A DNA stretch of 64,000 nt from Ancylostoma caninum. Its lineage: Eukaryota; Nematoda; Chromadorea; Rhabditida; Ancylostomatidae. The notes beneath the pieces are model-generated. The model saw only the letters and a list, made by a program, of their open reading frames with translations, had not been told where the DNA came from and did no database searches. The position numbers and the translations under genes are program-made. The DNA is taken from assembly GCA_037903475.1 (NCBI GenBank), contig JBAJFG010000015.1, positions 930,001-994,000 of the forward strand, given 5' to 3'. This document shows, piece by piece, positions 36,541-46,906 of this stretch; position 1 is the first letter of the stretch, and each line of letters begins with the position of its first letter.

Positions 36541-36779
36541 AGATCTCCTGAGTGCGAAGGTGAGTTTCAGGCTTTAATGCTCAAATCACGCTACTGTGGT
36601 GTCGTCGCCTAGATGTATCTACCCTTAGGTATCATTTTTGTATTGATAACGTCACGTATGAATGAACATGTTGATAGGCGTTAAGAGTCCAGAATCCAGC
36701 ATTCAGAACAGTAAATTTGGGTATTTTACCAAGTTTATTATGGTTGATCTCAGCGATCCTGTGCATCCTAGCCAAAGAC

Positions 36780-36925
36780 ATACAGTCGGGTCCGGCAGCC
36801 ACTGCAAATGGGCGTCGGCGGGCGCCGGCCGCCGCCACCCCCGGCGCCCCGGTATTAATGCGTTATAAATCACTCGAGCTTGGGAGAAAGCGAAGGAAAA
36901 TACAATTTTAGTCCATAGTAGATAG
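36780..36925. repeat. Inverted duplicate, arm 1
   Basis: It contains CGGGTCCGGCAGCCACTGCA, GGCGCCCCGGTATTAATGCG and CTCGAGCTTGGGAGAAAGCG. Arm 2 at 37853-37992 carries the reverse complement of all three, about 1 kb away. Confidence 0.75.
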
Positions 36926-37469
36926 AGTGCACTGGACATGTTAACGCTATAAAGCAGGGGACCATTTTCACAACTTTCACGTTTTTTTCATTTTTGTGAT
37001 TTTCATGGGGAAAGATTTTTGAATACACAATAAGCGAAGCCAACTCTTCCATTTTCTGCTATAATACACTGCTTCGCGAATACAAAAATGGCCGTTATCC
37101 TTTTATAGATGGACACAGTACTTCAGTTATCCCATCTGAATAATGAAGCTCATCCAATTCGGGATCCTCAGAAATAATTGAAGTCCATATAAATTGTTCC
37201 ATCTCCATTGCGAAGTAGTTCTACCGCTGTCATTTATCTTTCGTGGAGCAGTCCTTTACGGCGGAGTTACTCTCTCCCGGTTCCCCTCAACTTTGAAAAA
37301 GTGGCTTTTCACTATTACTTACACTATTACTATTACTTACACTTACACTTATCGTAGTTTATCTTCGAAATTTATGCAAAACGTTGCCGGATGCCTTCCT
37401 GGACTACCCGAAGGAGATCACGGGGGACGTTCCAAGCAGTGAACCCCAAACACTGCGATACTTAACTCT

Positions 37470-37690
37470 GGATCTCCAACGGAGTGGAACCAGCGATAGG
37501 GACAGATTGCAATCTGCCACTCAAACCACTGAGCCATCCGGGCTACTTTTTATGTTGGAGTTTGTTAGACAACTGCAGCAGTCGTAGGCAGCGTACTATA
37601 TGTATTTGCAAAACGGGGGCACAGGGCAGGATTCGATCCCCCGACCACCACAACGTCGATCATTCGCTCAACCCACTGAGCTATGCGCGC
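37470..37690 (-). repeat. Two tRNA-like (SINE-type) sequences, minus strand
   Basis: Read on the minus strand, 37690-37620 begins with TAGCTCAGTGGG (A-box-like) and has GGATCGAATCC (B-box-like) about 35 bases on. A second at 37545-37470 has TGGCTCAGTGG and GGTTCCACTCC. Neither shows a paired acceptor stem, so these look like tRNA-derived repeats rather than working tRNA genes. Both are bounded by TTATCGTAGTTTATCTTCGA words at about 37350 and 37740. Confidence 0.4.
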
Positions 37691-37852
37691 ACGCGATGCA
37701 ACATACAAATGGTGTCCACTATTACTTATACTTACACTTATCGTAGTTTATCTTCGAAATTCAGGTGAAAAGGGAGTTGGGTGGGGCCATTCCTGTGAAG
37801 CCTAAGTCTAAGCCTCAAACCCATTCTTAAGCATAGGGTTAGGCTTATCTAC

Positions 37853-37992
37853 CCTGTCTACTATGGACTAAAATTGTTTTTTTTCTTCGCTTTCTCTCAA
37901 GCTCGAGTGATTTATAGCTCATTAATACCGGGGCGCTGGAGGGTGGCGGCGGCCGGCGCCCATTTGTAGTGGCTGCCGGACCGGACCGTATC
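37853..37992. repeat. Inverted duplicate, arm 2
   Basis: It is the reverse complement of 36780-36925, sharing CTCAAGCTCGAGTGATTTAT, ATTAATACCGGGGCGC and GGCTGCCGGACCGGACCG. The arms differ by scattered substitutions and the TTTTTTTT run. Confidence 0.75.
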
Positions 37993-38451
37993 TGAAATGT
38001 ATTTTCAATATACGCCGAAGTAGCTGGTAAAAAGAGAACAACAGCAAATTTGCGTATTTTTGAAACGAAAAGTGTGGACAGTTGACGAGAAGTATGCGCG
38101 ACGTTCCCATGAAATCGGATCCCAATGGCACTAACTATAAATCCGCTCCAAGCACGGTACGGTGACAAATTTCGTGACATCGTTGTGCCAATGAAAATTT
38201 CGCCATGCATCAAATTTTATTTAGTCTAGGAGCGTACTTATATGAGTCCTGTTTTTTTTTTTTCATTTTTTTCTACTATTCTTTGTTTCGATTGATTTAT
38301 TGCGTCTTATTTACAACCCTATGGATACAAATACAGATAAAATACGATTTCTGGTTGTTCTATTTCATGTGTAACCGTACTAACTTACCCAGTTCTGTAA
38401 TTTGGTTGGTGCATTTAGAGTGCTACAAATACATTAACACATTGCGAACAA

Positions 38452-38815
38452 CGTGATGCACACGGTGCATCACGGCCCCTCGTCCCCCGTGTAGCCACGT
38501 GATGCACATGGTGCACCATGCCGGTGAGTTGAAAAGTGCACTTTTTCGTAATCCATTCCAAACACCTACAGTATTCAATACAGAGAACAAAATATCAGAT
38601 GGGACCGATGAGAGCTCTAGCAGAAGTCTCAAAAGAAGTACTTCTTGGAAATACGAGTTTATGCCACAACGTCTTGACAAATTAGGAAAATATCACTAAA
38701 ACGTAGACTAATACACAATGTTCACCCTATAAAGTCGCGAGGAAACGCAAAGTGTAGTATTCACGTTGAATAAACGTTCCCCTGTAGCTATGTGGTGCAC
38801 ATGGTGCATCACGGC
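38452..38815. repeat. GTGATGCAC / GTGCATCAC palindromic motif cluster
   Basis: GTGATGCACACGGTGCATCA occurs at 38452, GTGATGCACATGGTGCACCA near 38501, and GTGGTGCACATGGTGCATCA near 38791. Each is a self-complementary word of about 20 bases. No function is evident. Confidence 0.6.
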
Positions 38816-39233
38816 CAAAAAATATCGATTGGCCAAGCCCATTCGCCATGCGAAAATGTGCTCGGTTCGCAAAGTGTCAATGAATCTAGTCGGGATGGCA
38901 TTCAACAGCCATAAAAGCCATGCAAATGCTCTAATAATTGCTAAAGGCTTAATGTTAGAACGAAAGAACGAAAATGAATTCAGCACATCTCTTAGAAAGG
39001 AAAAGGCTTTGCTCCGATCATTAGAATTCCATAACTATTGCTCGTTGCACCTAGTGAAAACACTAAAACCATTATCCTTTCAGCATATGGACAGCTGTGC
39101 CACTTAACCGTAGTTGCATAAAAGAATGCAGGAGAGTCGTCAACCTATAGTCCTTCCATTTTTGTTTGTCCCATGTTGAATATCACTTAACAATCATTTT
39201 CATAGTAGTACTACGATTCATTTTGTGTTCAGG

Positions 39234-39533
39234 ATGAACATCTTCAACGTCTTCCTTCTTCTCGCTACCATGGTTGCGCTGGTTCCTCTGCCTTGTACTG
39301 GCAGGAACAGGCCACCTCCCATAATGATTCCACCCAATACACCGCCAGGCTCACCACCTGGATCGCCGAATGGATGGGTTCCGCCAGGCTCGCCGGGTGG
39401 ACAGTCCCCGCCAGGCTCGCCGTTTGGACAGTCCCCGCCAGGCTCGCCGCCACGTGCGCCGGGTTTACCCGGACCTCGTCCCGCTTTTGTTTTTCCACCA
39501 CCCATGGACCGCAGATATGGTTACGTCCGTTAG
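39234..39533 (+). CDS. Small secreted Pro/Gly/Ser-repeat peptide
   Basis: A single exon encodes 99 residues. Residues 1-22 form a clear signal peptide with a LLLATMVALVPLPCTG core. The mature part is built of repeated PPGSPxG units (about six, between ~35 and 80), then an AF-V-F-PPPMDRRYGYVR tail. TTTGTGTTCAG immediately before the ATG is a good spliced-leader acceptor, and AATAAA follows near 39564 and again near 39642, so this looks like a complete transcription unit. Pro-rich repeats plus a short aromatic/basic C-terminus could be a cuticle or glandular secreted protein, but no family is recognised. It resembles in style, not sequence, the Gly/Pro-repeat protein at 61.2-62.2 kb. Confidence 0.75.
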   Translation: MNIFNVFLLLATMVALVPLPCTGRNRPPPIMIPPNTPPGSPPGSPNGWVPPGSPGGQSPPGSPFGQSPPGSPPRAPGLPGPRPAFVFPPPMDRRYGYVR

Positions 39534-40024
39534 AATCCGAAAATCACTGCACTTGATGATTCTAAATAAATCAGTTGCGATCTCTGTGAAGAATACGTGA
39601 TAAGTGAAGAACGTCTACGATTCAACCAAAGCAACGAATATAAATAAACATGGAAGAAGCGCGCCAACAATTTGTTTTTGTGGCTTCTCAACCTTTCATA
39701 CATTCCTGCTATTTTTTACAGGTTGTAGTGTGTTCCAACGGGAAACATAGTTGTGAAGATGTCAGAGAAAGAGAGAAAGCGAGAAATAATTCCATATTCG
39801 GAGAGGCAGACGAGAAGTACAGGTCATAGTCACAAATACTCAGCTATCATCGTTCTCGAAATGGACTATAGCTCAAATACTCTGAGGGCGTTTTGAGCCT
39901 GCTATAAGCAAGTGAAACGACACCACTTGGCAATACGTAGATTCACATTCTAAGGGAGATCGGAGTTGTGAAACCGGATTCTAAGAAACTGCACTTGATA
40001 TAAGGAGAATCTATACTATACTAC

Positions 40025-40305
40025 CAGTGGCGGACGCAGAAAGTGGGCGGGAGGGGGGGGGGCGTGGGAAGAAAAGTGGGGTCTCCGCCGTTTTGGGGAC
40101 CCAGACGGAAAATAAAATTAATAATAATATTAATTATAATAATAAACAATAAATAAAAAATATATTAAAAATAATAATAAAAATAAACAATTAAAAATAA
40201 ACTAACACAAGATTTTTATTTGTATTGTAAAGTAATTTCGAAAATTTGGCGACCCATTCTCGGGGGGGGGGGCCCCCCCCGCCCCCCCCCCTGCGTCCGC
40301 CACTG
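40025..40305. mobile_element. hAT-like MITE, copy 2, with exact 8-bp target duplication
   Basis: Ends are CAGTGGCGGACGCAG and CTGCGTCCGCCACTG, flanked on both sides by TATACTAC (40017-40024 and 40306-40313), an exact 8-bp duplication. The interior is almost identical to 27163-27434, including the AATAAT-rich centre and the G and C runs at the right. It is non-autonomous and would need a hAT transposase elsewhere. Confidence 0.92.
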
Positions 40306-40557
40306 TATACTACCTGTGTGCGTCAGTCAGACATCGATTTGCGAAGGATTATCCACCACCACCGCGACGCATTTGACGCACTGACTGACTTATGCAAAAC
40401 GAGAGCCTATTTGGGGTGTATGTTATAATAAACAATAATTGCCTACTGCGACCAGTAGTCAGTATCACGTCTAACATTTATTGGGCGTGCAGAGCACATG
40501 AATTGTGGATCAAAATTTAAAAAAAAAATGGTGGACACCGTATCATCGAAATAAACA

Positions 40558-40831
40558 TACAGTGAAAGACAATGGAGGTGGCCCATCCGCGGCCTCGAGA
40601 AGGACGCAGCGCGACCGCGCCGCGCGCGCCGGTATTGGTGTCGTCACCGCCGGAATGCTATTTCTATGGTCTTTTCTTCCCGATTTGCTCGAAAATCCCT
40701 AAAGTCAAGTAGAAAAGCTGCTAGAAATCGCATAACAGCAGCAGAATACATAGATTAAGGCGCACGTGGCGCGGTTGCGCGACGTCCTTCTCAAGGTCGC
40801 AGATGGGCCAACGCCATTGACGTCCACTGTA
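40558..40831. mobile_element. Palindromic MITE, family A
   Basis: The right end is CGCCATTGACGTCCACTGT; the left end is the diverged ACAGTGAAAGACAATGGAGG. Inner arms GGCCTCGAGAAGGACG and CGTCCTTCTCAAGGTC are complementary. Confidence 0.8.
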
Positions 40832-41261
40832 AATGCAAGGACAATGGAAAGACGGAAATAATAGCCGTGATGGTGGTGATATTTAAGAACTAACGAAAGT
40901 AGATATCCCAACACCATTGACCTGGTTCTCATTTAGGCAATTTCTACTCAATCCCATGCAGTTCTCTCCCACTCTCAATTAGGTGACGAAAATTTGGTGA
41001 GCTACATTTTTGTCATATATCTTCAACTAGGATTACTGTGACATGTTCGATGTGCGATCTTTCACATACAGAAATAGTGTATTCGATCGAATTACTCTTT
41101 CATTCGGCCTCTAGAAGTCATCTGAAATGTTCATTCATTCGGCCTTTATAAGAATGAGTTATTCGTATTATTTATGAATTAGAGTAGTGGAAGATTCCAA
41201 AGCTTGATAATTCGTTCGGCAATTCATTCAAGAAAGTATTGTTCAGATAATTCAGATATTA

Positions 41262-42537
41262 TTAGGTGCGTGCAAAAGTTCCGGGGCAGTTGGTGGTATT
41301 TCACCGTTCAATGTCGTTTTGCTCCTTGCGTTCACGATATTCTGCAACGGTTTTAATGTATACTGGTAGCCTAATATATCTGCTACCTAGACCTCTTTTG
41401 GCTCGGGTCTTCGTCACAGCGTTGCTCTGTTTTAGGTGTAAAACCAATGCTATGAGCTGTGCAATAATTCAGGGAATTTCGCTTTATAAAATCAAATTGA
41501 GAAGAACAACGACAGAAGCGACCCATAGCATCAATAATGCGTTTGTGGAGAGTATGCTCTCTAGAACGCGAGGTGCTCGAAGCTTCCTAGGAGTTCTGAG
41601 CTTAGATGAGAGCCTGGAAAGTGCTTCACTAGTTGGTCAGAGATTTGGTCATCGCAAAGGCGCCAGAAAAGAGCAGGTTCAACCAGACCTTGTGCACAGT
41701 ACGCAATACATTATGGGGAATTTAGTCAACAATGGCTCGTCACTTGAAGAAAGTCGGTAAGAAGGGGAAGATGAGTAGATGGATCTTGCGTGAGTTGAGC
41801 GAAGAGCACCAACGTCCACACTGGCAAGTCTGCAGATATTCGACCTTCAGATTTTTGAACAATTCGTTTCATGGAAGAATTGCTATTTTTGATAGAGAAT
41901 GGGTCAGGTGCGACAATAGAAGGAGGTCATCCCAAAGTCCGGGCTCCTGCCACCCACCTAAAAAATGGCAAAACCATCACTGCCTTCTTTTAAAAAAATT
42001 TTGACTTTTCATAGTCAGCAACGCGACTCATCTGCAATGAATTTGTTTTCTAATGAGTGCACAATAATCGCCCTACAGTAGTTTCTTTTCCCTAAAGTAA
42101 TCACGGGAAAACTCTTAGGCATAGGGCCGACACAGGCGGAAATATTTGGTCTGTTCCGGCTGTAGGATCACTCACACCAGCATGTTGCAGTGTCAACCGT
42201 ATACTGAATTGGTCATTAGTGCTTCAAGATACTAGCCTAACCTATATTACTCCTTATACCTGCCTCTAACAGACTGTCCCCATTTCAACCTTCTATGGCT
42301 TTACCTCCGCTGTAAAACTTTTAATGAACAGACCCTACTGGAAAACGACGTGTGCCACTATTACAGGTGTAGACGTGTCAAATTTTTAGCTTCTGGAAAA
42401 ATCTTTTCTGTGCCATATTGGCAACATTACGCAGATGCCAATGCTTTTTGTTTTGAACAAAATTACTGACTTGGAGTCAAGTTATGGCGTTTTGAAAAAT
42501 TAGGTGCAACTGCCCCGGAACTTTTGCACGCACCTAA
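41262..42537 (+). mobile_element. Decayed mariner-family transposon
   Basis: Length is 1276 bp. Terminal inverted repeats are perfect for 31 bases, starting TTAGGTGCGTGCAAAAGTTC at the left, and the element is flanked by TA on both sides as expected for Tc1/mariner insertion. Transposase remnants on the + strand include a helix-turn-helix-like TTEATHSINNAFVE (about 41510-41550) and, in another frame, HLKKVGKKGKMSRWI...ELSEEHQ followed by IAIFDREWVRCDNRRRSSQ (about 41733-41935), matching the mariner linker and the first catalytic Asp region. Reading-frame breaks and stops make it non-autonomous. Confidence 0.9.
41500..42003 (+). pseudogene. Mariner transposase remnant
   Basis: Frame-shifted fragments correspond to the N-terminal DNA-binding half and the start of the DDE/D catalytic domain. 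The first catalytic acid is seen in FDREW, and DNRRRSSQ matches the family's NRRRSAQ block. The C-terminal catalytic residues were not found in a continuous frame. Confidence 0.8.
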
Positions 42538-45002
42538 TAGCATGTTTTTCTCTCACTACAATTGTGTTTTGCTTTTCTTCCTTGTCTCCTCCTTTCGTAC
42601 TTCTAATGTCTTCTGATTTTTCTGCACCCTGTTAGACTTTGCAGTCGTTGTCGGCTTATTAACTGTTGGTATGCATTATTGGGCCCGTTCGAACGACACC
42701 ATCTTTTTCAAATTGCGGGTTATTGTCAGCTAACTTCCGCCCGTAAGTTCGCTGGCTCCATATATCTGGGGGAATCCGGCTGAGGAACTCTTCGAGCGGT
42801 CAACAATACTTTAACCATTTACTTCATAATCAATGTCTTACTATACCTTTTCAAAGCAGTGTCCCCATTTTTCTGATTGGTAACATAAATAATAAATAAA
42901 TAATTAAAAATTAAAAACTTCGAATATCAAGTTCAAGAGGACCATCATTCGAATCATTGTATTTTGAGTCTCTGAGAGTTGCTGTTTTCCGAGTTTTTCA
43001 AAAATTGGAACATTTTTGAAAATTGGAATATTTAATGTATAACGTGCGTTGACTTTCTGATGGAGATCAGCAGCAAGATTTAAGAAAAAAGAACTGCACT
43101 TGAAACACTCTGTGCCACCTTATTTCACAGTTACCGCTCGTGGCTCCTCAGCGTTGCAGACCAGCACGCCGCACGGTTGTGCCTTCTGAGTGTAGAAGAT
43201 GTTATCAGATCCTAGATCTCATCATGCTGACCGGGTAGTGCACATATACGGACAAAAAGTGGCGAAAAACTCCTCTTTGAAGGGTTCCAACATGTTCTCA
43301 CTAACTGTTCTCACCAACTACCCTATCTATAGCCTCCTTGAGCTACGATATTCATAAACAGCATTTGAAACGGTCCCCATAAGCAATGTTCCAGCGAGAA
43401 ATTAGATTTTGGGAATATTGGTCAGAAAAAGTGGATTATATGATGGAGACATTGAAACAAGAATGGATTATTTGACCAAGCGGCAAAAATGGTGCACATA
43501 TGTACTGTAGTACCTTCCCAGTCAAGGTTTCAAGCCAGATAGATTTCATTCTGATCGGTGGGAATGTCCTCTCGCACTTATCTTCTCAACGAAAAGCATT
43601 CGACCACCGCTGAGAAATAGACCAGCAAACATGATGCAGTAACTTATTTTCCTATGTATATTTGCTTATAGAAAAAAAAGCGAAGAATCATAGTTAGAAC
43701 AGTTACTGTGATTTTGTTAAGGTGTTCAGTGCCAGCATAATGCTAGCTTATAGAAAGATGATTATCGATCATTTCCCCCATTCATTCAGTATTTTTCACA
43801 ACCAAAGTCACAACTTTCACCATCTAAGCGTACGTTTGATTAGGTTAGATATAGGAAAAACGTAGACACACGCTAAATTCTTTTTCTTTTAACACTGAGT
43901 GTATAGTTTACTTGGGCATTAGCATGTTCTCATGGCTGAGTGGGCTGTAGCCGCAAGATTCTCTCACTTTCTGCTTTCCTTATCTTGCAAGTGTCCGAAT
44001 AGATCAAATGTTAGAACAGCAGCTACAAAGATGGGTTTCCAATTTATGGTCCCCTTTGTGCAATTGTAACCTGTTTTTGCAATGTTATTGAATTTGCCTT
44101 CTTTTATTACTTCTTACTTAACTCCTTACCTTGTGGCTCTAGTTCGGAGTGAACGAAAGTATCAAGTATTATATGTGATTCTCCTCAAAACTTCATTCTA
44201 AGTCCAGCTGTCATCTGCGCAACATCTATTTTTTTCAATCGGGCATAATACCCTTATTTCTACGTTTTGAATCTCATCCATTTTGGGAAAACTTATCCTT
44301 GGAAGTATCAGCGGCTATGCTCGGAGTGATTTTGCCCAGTGAAGAATTCGAGCCACAATTGCACGCTATATGTAAACCCTGCTTTGCATACCCTCATCGA
44401 TATAGGTGAAGGTTCCCTTCCTGGACACCATCGGATGTGATGATGGGCTGAGGAACGTCTCAGCTTATTGGACCACTAACAGCAGACTGATCGAGCCTGT
44501 GTTATTTCGCGCTTGGCTCATCCGTTTTACACTGTCATAGGGCTGTGGCATTCGAGGGAAATGGTTTTATGAGGAATTGGAAGAAATATGAGAAAAAAGA
44601 AGAACAATGAGTAAGATGCATTCGAATTCATTCTCGCACCGTCCGAGCGCACGCCGAGTGCGGGCCGTAAAGTCTCTGCAGGTCGCTTGTAACGGATGAG
44701 GGAGCGCTTATGAGATTTACCATGCTTCACGAGTCGCAAATAGTTCTCGTTTCTTGCATGGCCGATCCAAAGCAGTGACTCGAGGAACATGGGAAACCGT
44801 ACGAGCGCGCAGCAATGACCGTGCGATCGCTCTTCAATGAACGTACCAGAAGCGCTAACGGAGAGCGCTCAGACGTCATTGCTGAGCGCTCGGACTGTCA
44901 TTGCTGAGCGCTCGCACGGTTCGAGTGTCTGAGCGGATAGTTCTAGTCCTGCTCCTGAGTAGGTGTCATAAATTTTCAGAGCTACTACTCAGACAAAACG
45001 TC

Positions 45003-45300
45003 GGAAGGACCGCAGCAGAAAGAGATCGCGCTCATGTGGTTAAGAGGCGAGAGACGCAGAGAAAAAAAATTTCGGAAGGACCGCAGCAGAATGTTTTCTG
45101 CTGCGGTCCTTCCGAACCTCGCTGGAGTGCGTCGGAAGGACCGCAGCAGAATAGATTTGTATGGAGAACGGTTCGGAAAGACCGCAGCAGCCGGAAGGAC
45201 CGCAGCAGAATGTTTTCTGCTGCGGTCCTTCCGGTTTCCTGCTGCGGTTCTTCCGAATGCAGAAGGACCGCAGCAAAAAACCGGAAGGACCGCAGCAGAA
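45003..45300. repeat. Inverted and direct copies of a 17-bp word flanking the minisatellite
   Basis: CGGAAGGACCGCAGCAG and its reverse complement CTGCTGCGGTCCTTCCG alternate several times, forming near-perfect hairpins (for example 45073-45116 and 45192-45231). The same word is the core of the downstream 22-bp tandem array. Confidence 0.85.
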
Positions 45301-45545
45301 TGGAGGAGAGGGAGCGAGCGTTATTATACCCTCCTCATGTACGGAGCTCAGTTTTGCTGCGACCAACGATAATCCAGTGGTTTCGAACTTCACATGGGAA
45401 ATTGGCTTCATGAGTGTATCGGACCGTAAAGCCAGTGACCCTCAGCGAGGTTGTCATTTTTGAGTGTGGTTACCGCCGCGTGGTCGTCCCACGGAAGTGG
45501 ACTGGTTGCCAATGCACTTATGCGGAATTGGCGCGCACATCCAGT

Positions 45546-46227
45546 CGGAAAGACCGCAGCAGCTGTTCGGAAGGACCGCAGCAGCTATTCGGAAGGACAG
45601 CAGCAGCTATTCGGAAGGACCGCAGCAGCTATTCGGAAGGACCGCAGCAGCTGTTCGGAAGGACCGCAGCAGCTATTCGGAAGGACCGCAGCAGCTATTC
45701 GGAAAGACAGCAGCAGCTATTCGGAAAGACAGCAGCAGCTGTTCGGAAGGACCGCAGCAGCTATTCGGAAGGACCGCAGCAGCTATTCGAAAGGACCGCA
45801 GCAGCTATTCGGAAGGACCGCAGCAGCTATTCGGAAGGACCGCAGCAGCTGTTCGGAAGGACCGCAGCAGCTATTCGGAAGGACCGCAGCAGCTATTCGG
45901 AAGGACCGCAGCAGCTGTTCGGAAGGACCGCAGCAGCTATTCGGAAGGACCGCAGCAGCTATTCGGAAGGACCGCAGCAGCTATTCGGAAGGACAGCAGC
46001 AGCTGTTCGGAAGGACCGCAGCAGCTATTCGGAAGGACCGCAGCAGCTATTCGGAAGGACCGCAGCAGCTATTCGGAAGGACCGCAGCAGCTATTCGGAA
46101 GGACCGCAGCAGCTGTTCGGAAGGACCGCAGCAGCTATTCGGAAGGACCGCAGCAGCTGTTCGGAAGGACCGCAGCAGCTGTTCGGAAGGACCGCAGCAG
46201 CTGTTCGGAAGAACCGCAACAGCTATT
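45546..46227. repeat. 22-bp minisatellite, 31 units without length change
   Basis: The unit is CGGAAGGACCGCAGCAGCTATT, with CTGTT in place of CTATT in many units. The span is exactly 31 times 22 bases, with only substitutions (AAAGACC, ACAGCAG). Because 22 is not a multiple of 3, each + strand frame cycles through the same 22-residue peptide, and none contains a stop, producing three overlapping 284-342-codon open frames. An inverted copy of the core closes the region at 46290-46306. I regard it as non-coding satellite. Confidence 0.9.
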
Positions 46228-46372
46228 CGGACGAAATGCAGCAGGAAACCGGAAGGACCGCAGGTCACCTGTCGGTTTTTCCGGTTTTCTGCTGCGGTCC
46301 TTCCGAAAAATTGTCTGAGTATTACATATTTGTAATCTATCTCATCATCATCGCAAGGCCCACCAAAATTGG

Positions 46373-46906
46373 ATGGGGGCCCAGAATGAAGAGGTTAATA
46401 GCAGAGTGCGACTGTGGGCCACTGCTCTCATTGCCCGCTTGAAGTCTGTGGAATTTACTGCCTCCAATAGTTTTGCGAGTGAGGAGGAACTAAAAGATAT
46501 TTCTTTTGGTTGCTATGTACGGAATTTGGAGGAAGATCTGGAGCGATTTACATCAATATCACGCGCAAATCTTGGCGAACAACGGTTCGTGGGTGTCTCA
46601 CGCCTTTCTCTGTGCTTGTCACTCCATCGGCCTCAACGCTCGTCTCAGCGTTTTTGCCCTTGTCAGATTTTCTGGATTCAAACCAGAAAAAATGAAATAT
46701 TATTGGATGTTGCTTCTTTGCAAGATTGTCCTTTTAGATAAATGTAGATGAGAAGAAGATCCCAGTTGCGTTCCTCTCCAACAATGTGTCATTCTATAGC
46801 CGAGTCCAGCGTCTCATGTCTTTCGGCCACATTACTAACACCCCTGATGTGATAATGTCTGAGGGACAATTGTGGGACCAAAGAATATTCAGGATCCATC
46901 TTTAAT
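46373..46906 (+). other. Unrecognised coding-like stretch, possible gene remnant
   Basis: Two pieces read like protein. One runs from about 46510 to 46670, encoding WRKIWSDLHQYHAQILANNG and SHAFLCACHSIGLN. The other begins after a TCCTTTTAG acceptor at 46739, encoding VDEKKIPVAFLSNN, VQRLMSFGHITNTPDVIMSE and a TAA at 46904-46906. The donor between them would have to be a weak GTCAGA near 46662. Upstream, another frame (from 46373) is also open. I recognise no family; it may be a degraded gene or a 3' end. Confidence 0.3.

Larger units (their letters stand above)
34581..39233. other. Repeat-dominated intergenic region
   Basis: No gene recognised. It contains a family A MITE (34838-35115), a half family B MITE (about 35160-35293), a large array of GGGTTTTGCATG-like words with its inverted counterpart (35696-36540), an inverted duplicate (36780-36925 / 37853-37992), two tRNA-like sequences (37470-37690) and GTGATGCAC palindromes (38452-38815). 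Confidence 0.55.

Noticed and set aside
37620..37690. Functional tRNA gene
   Set aside because: A and B boxes are present but the acceptor stem does not pair and no clear anticodon loop is visible.
44901..45413. 170-codon open frame containing the GPQQN words
   Set aside because: It consists of the inverted 17-bp repeat words and has no independent support.
45414..46442. Three overlapping ~284-342-codon open frames on the + strand
   Set aside because: They are the same 22-residue cycle read from a stop-free 22-bp minisatellite; no splice or start context and identical content in every frame.
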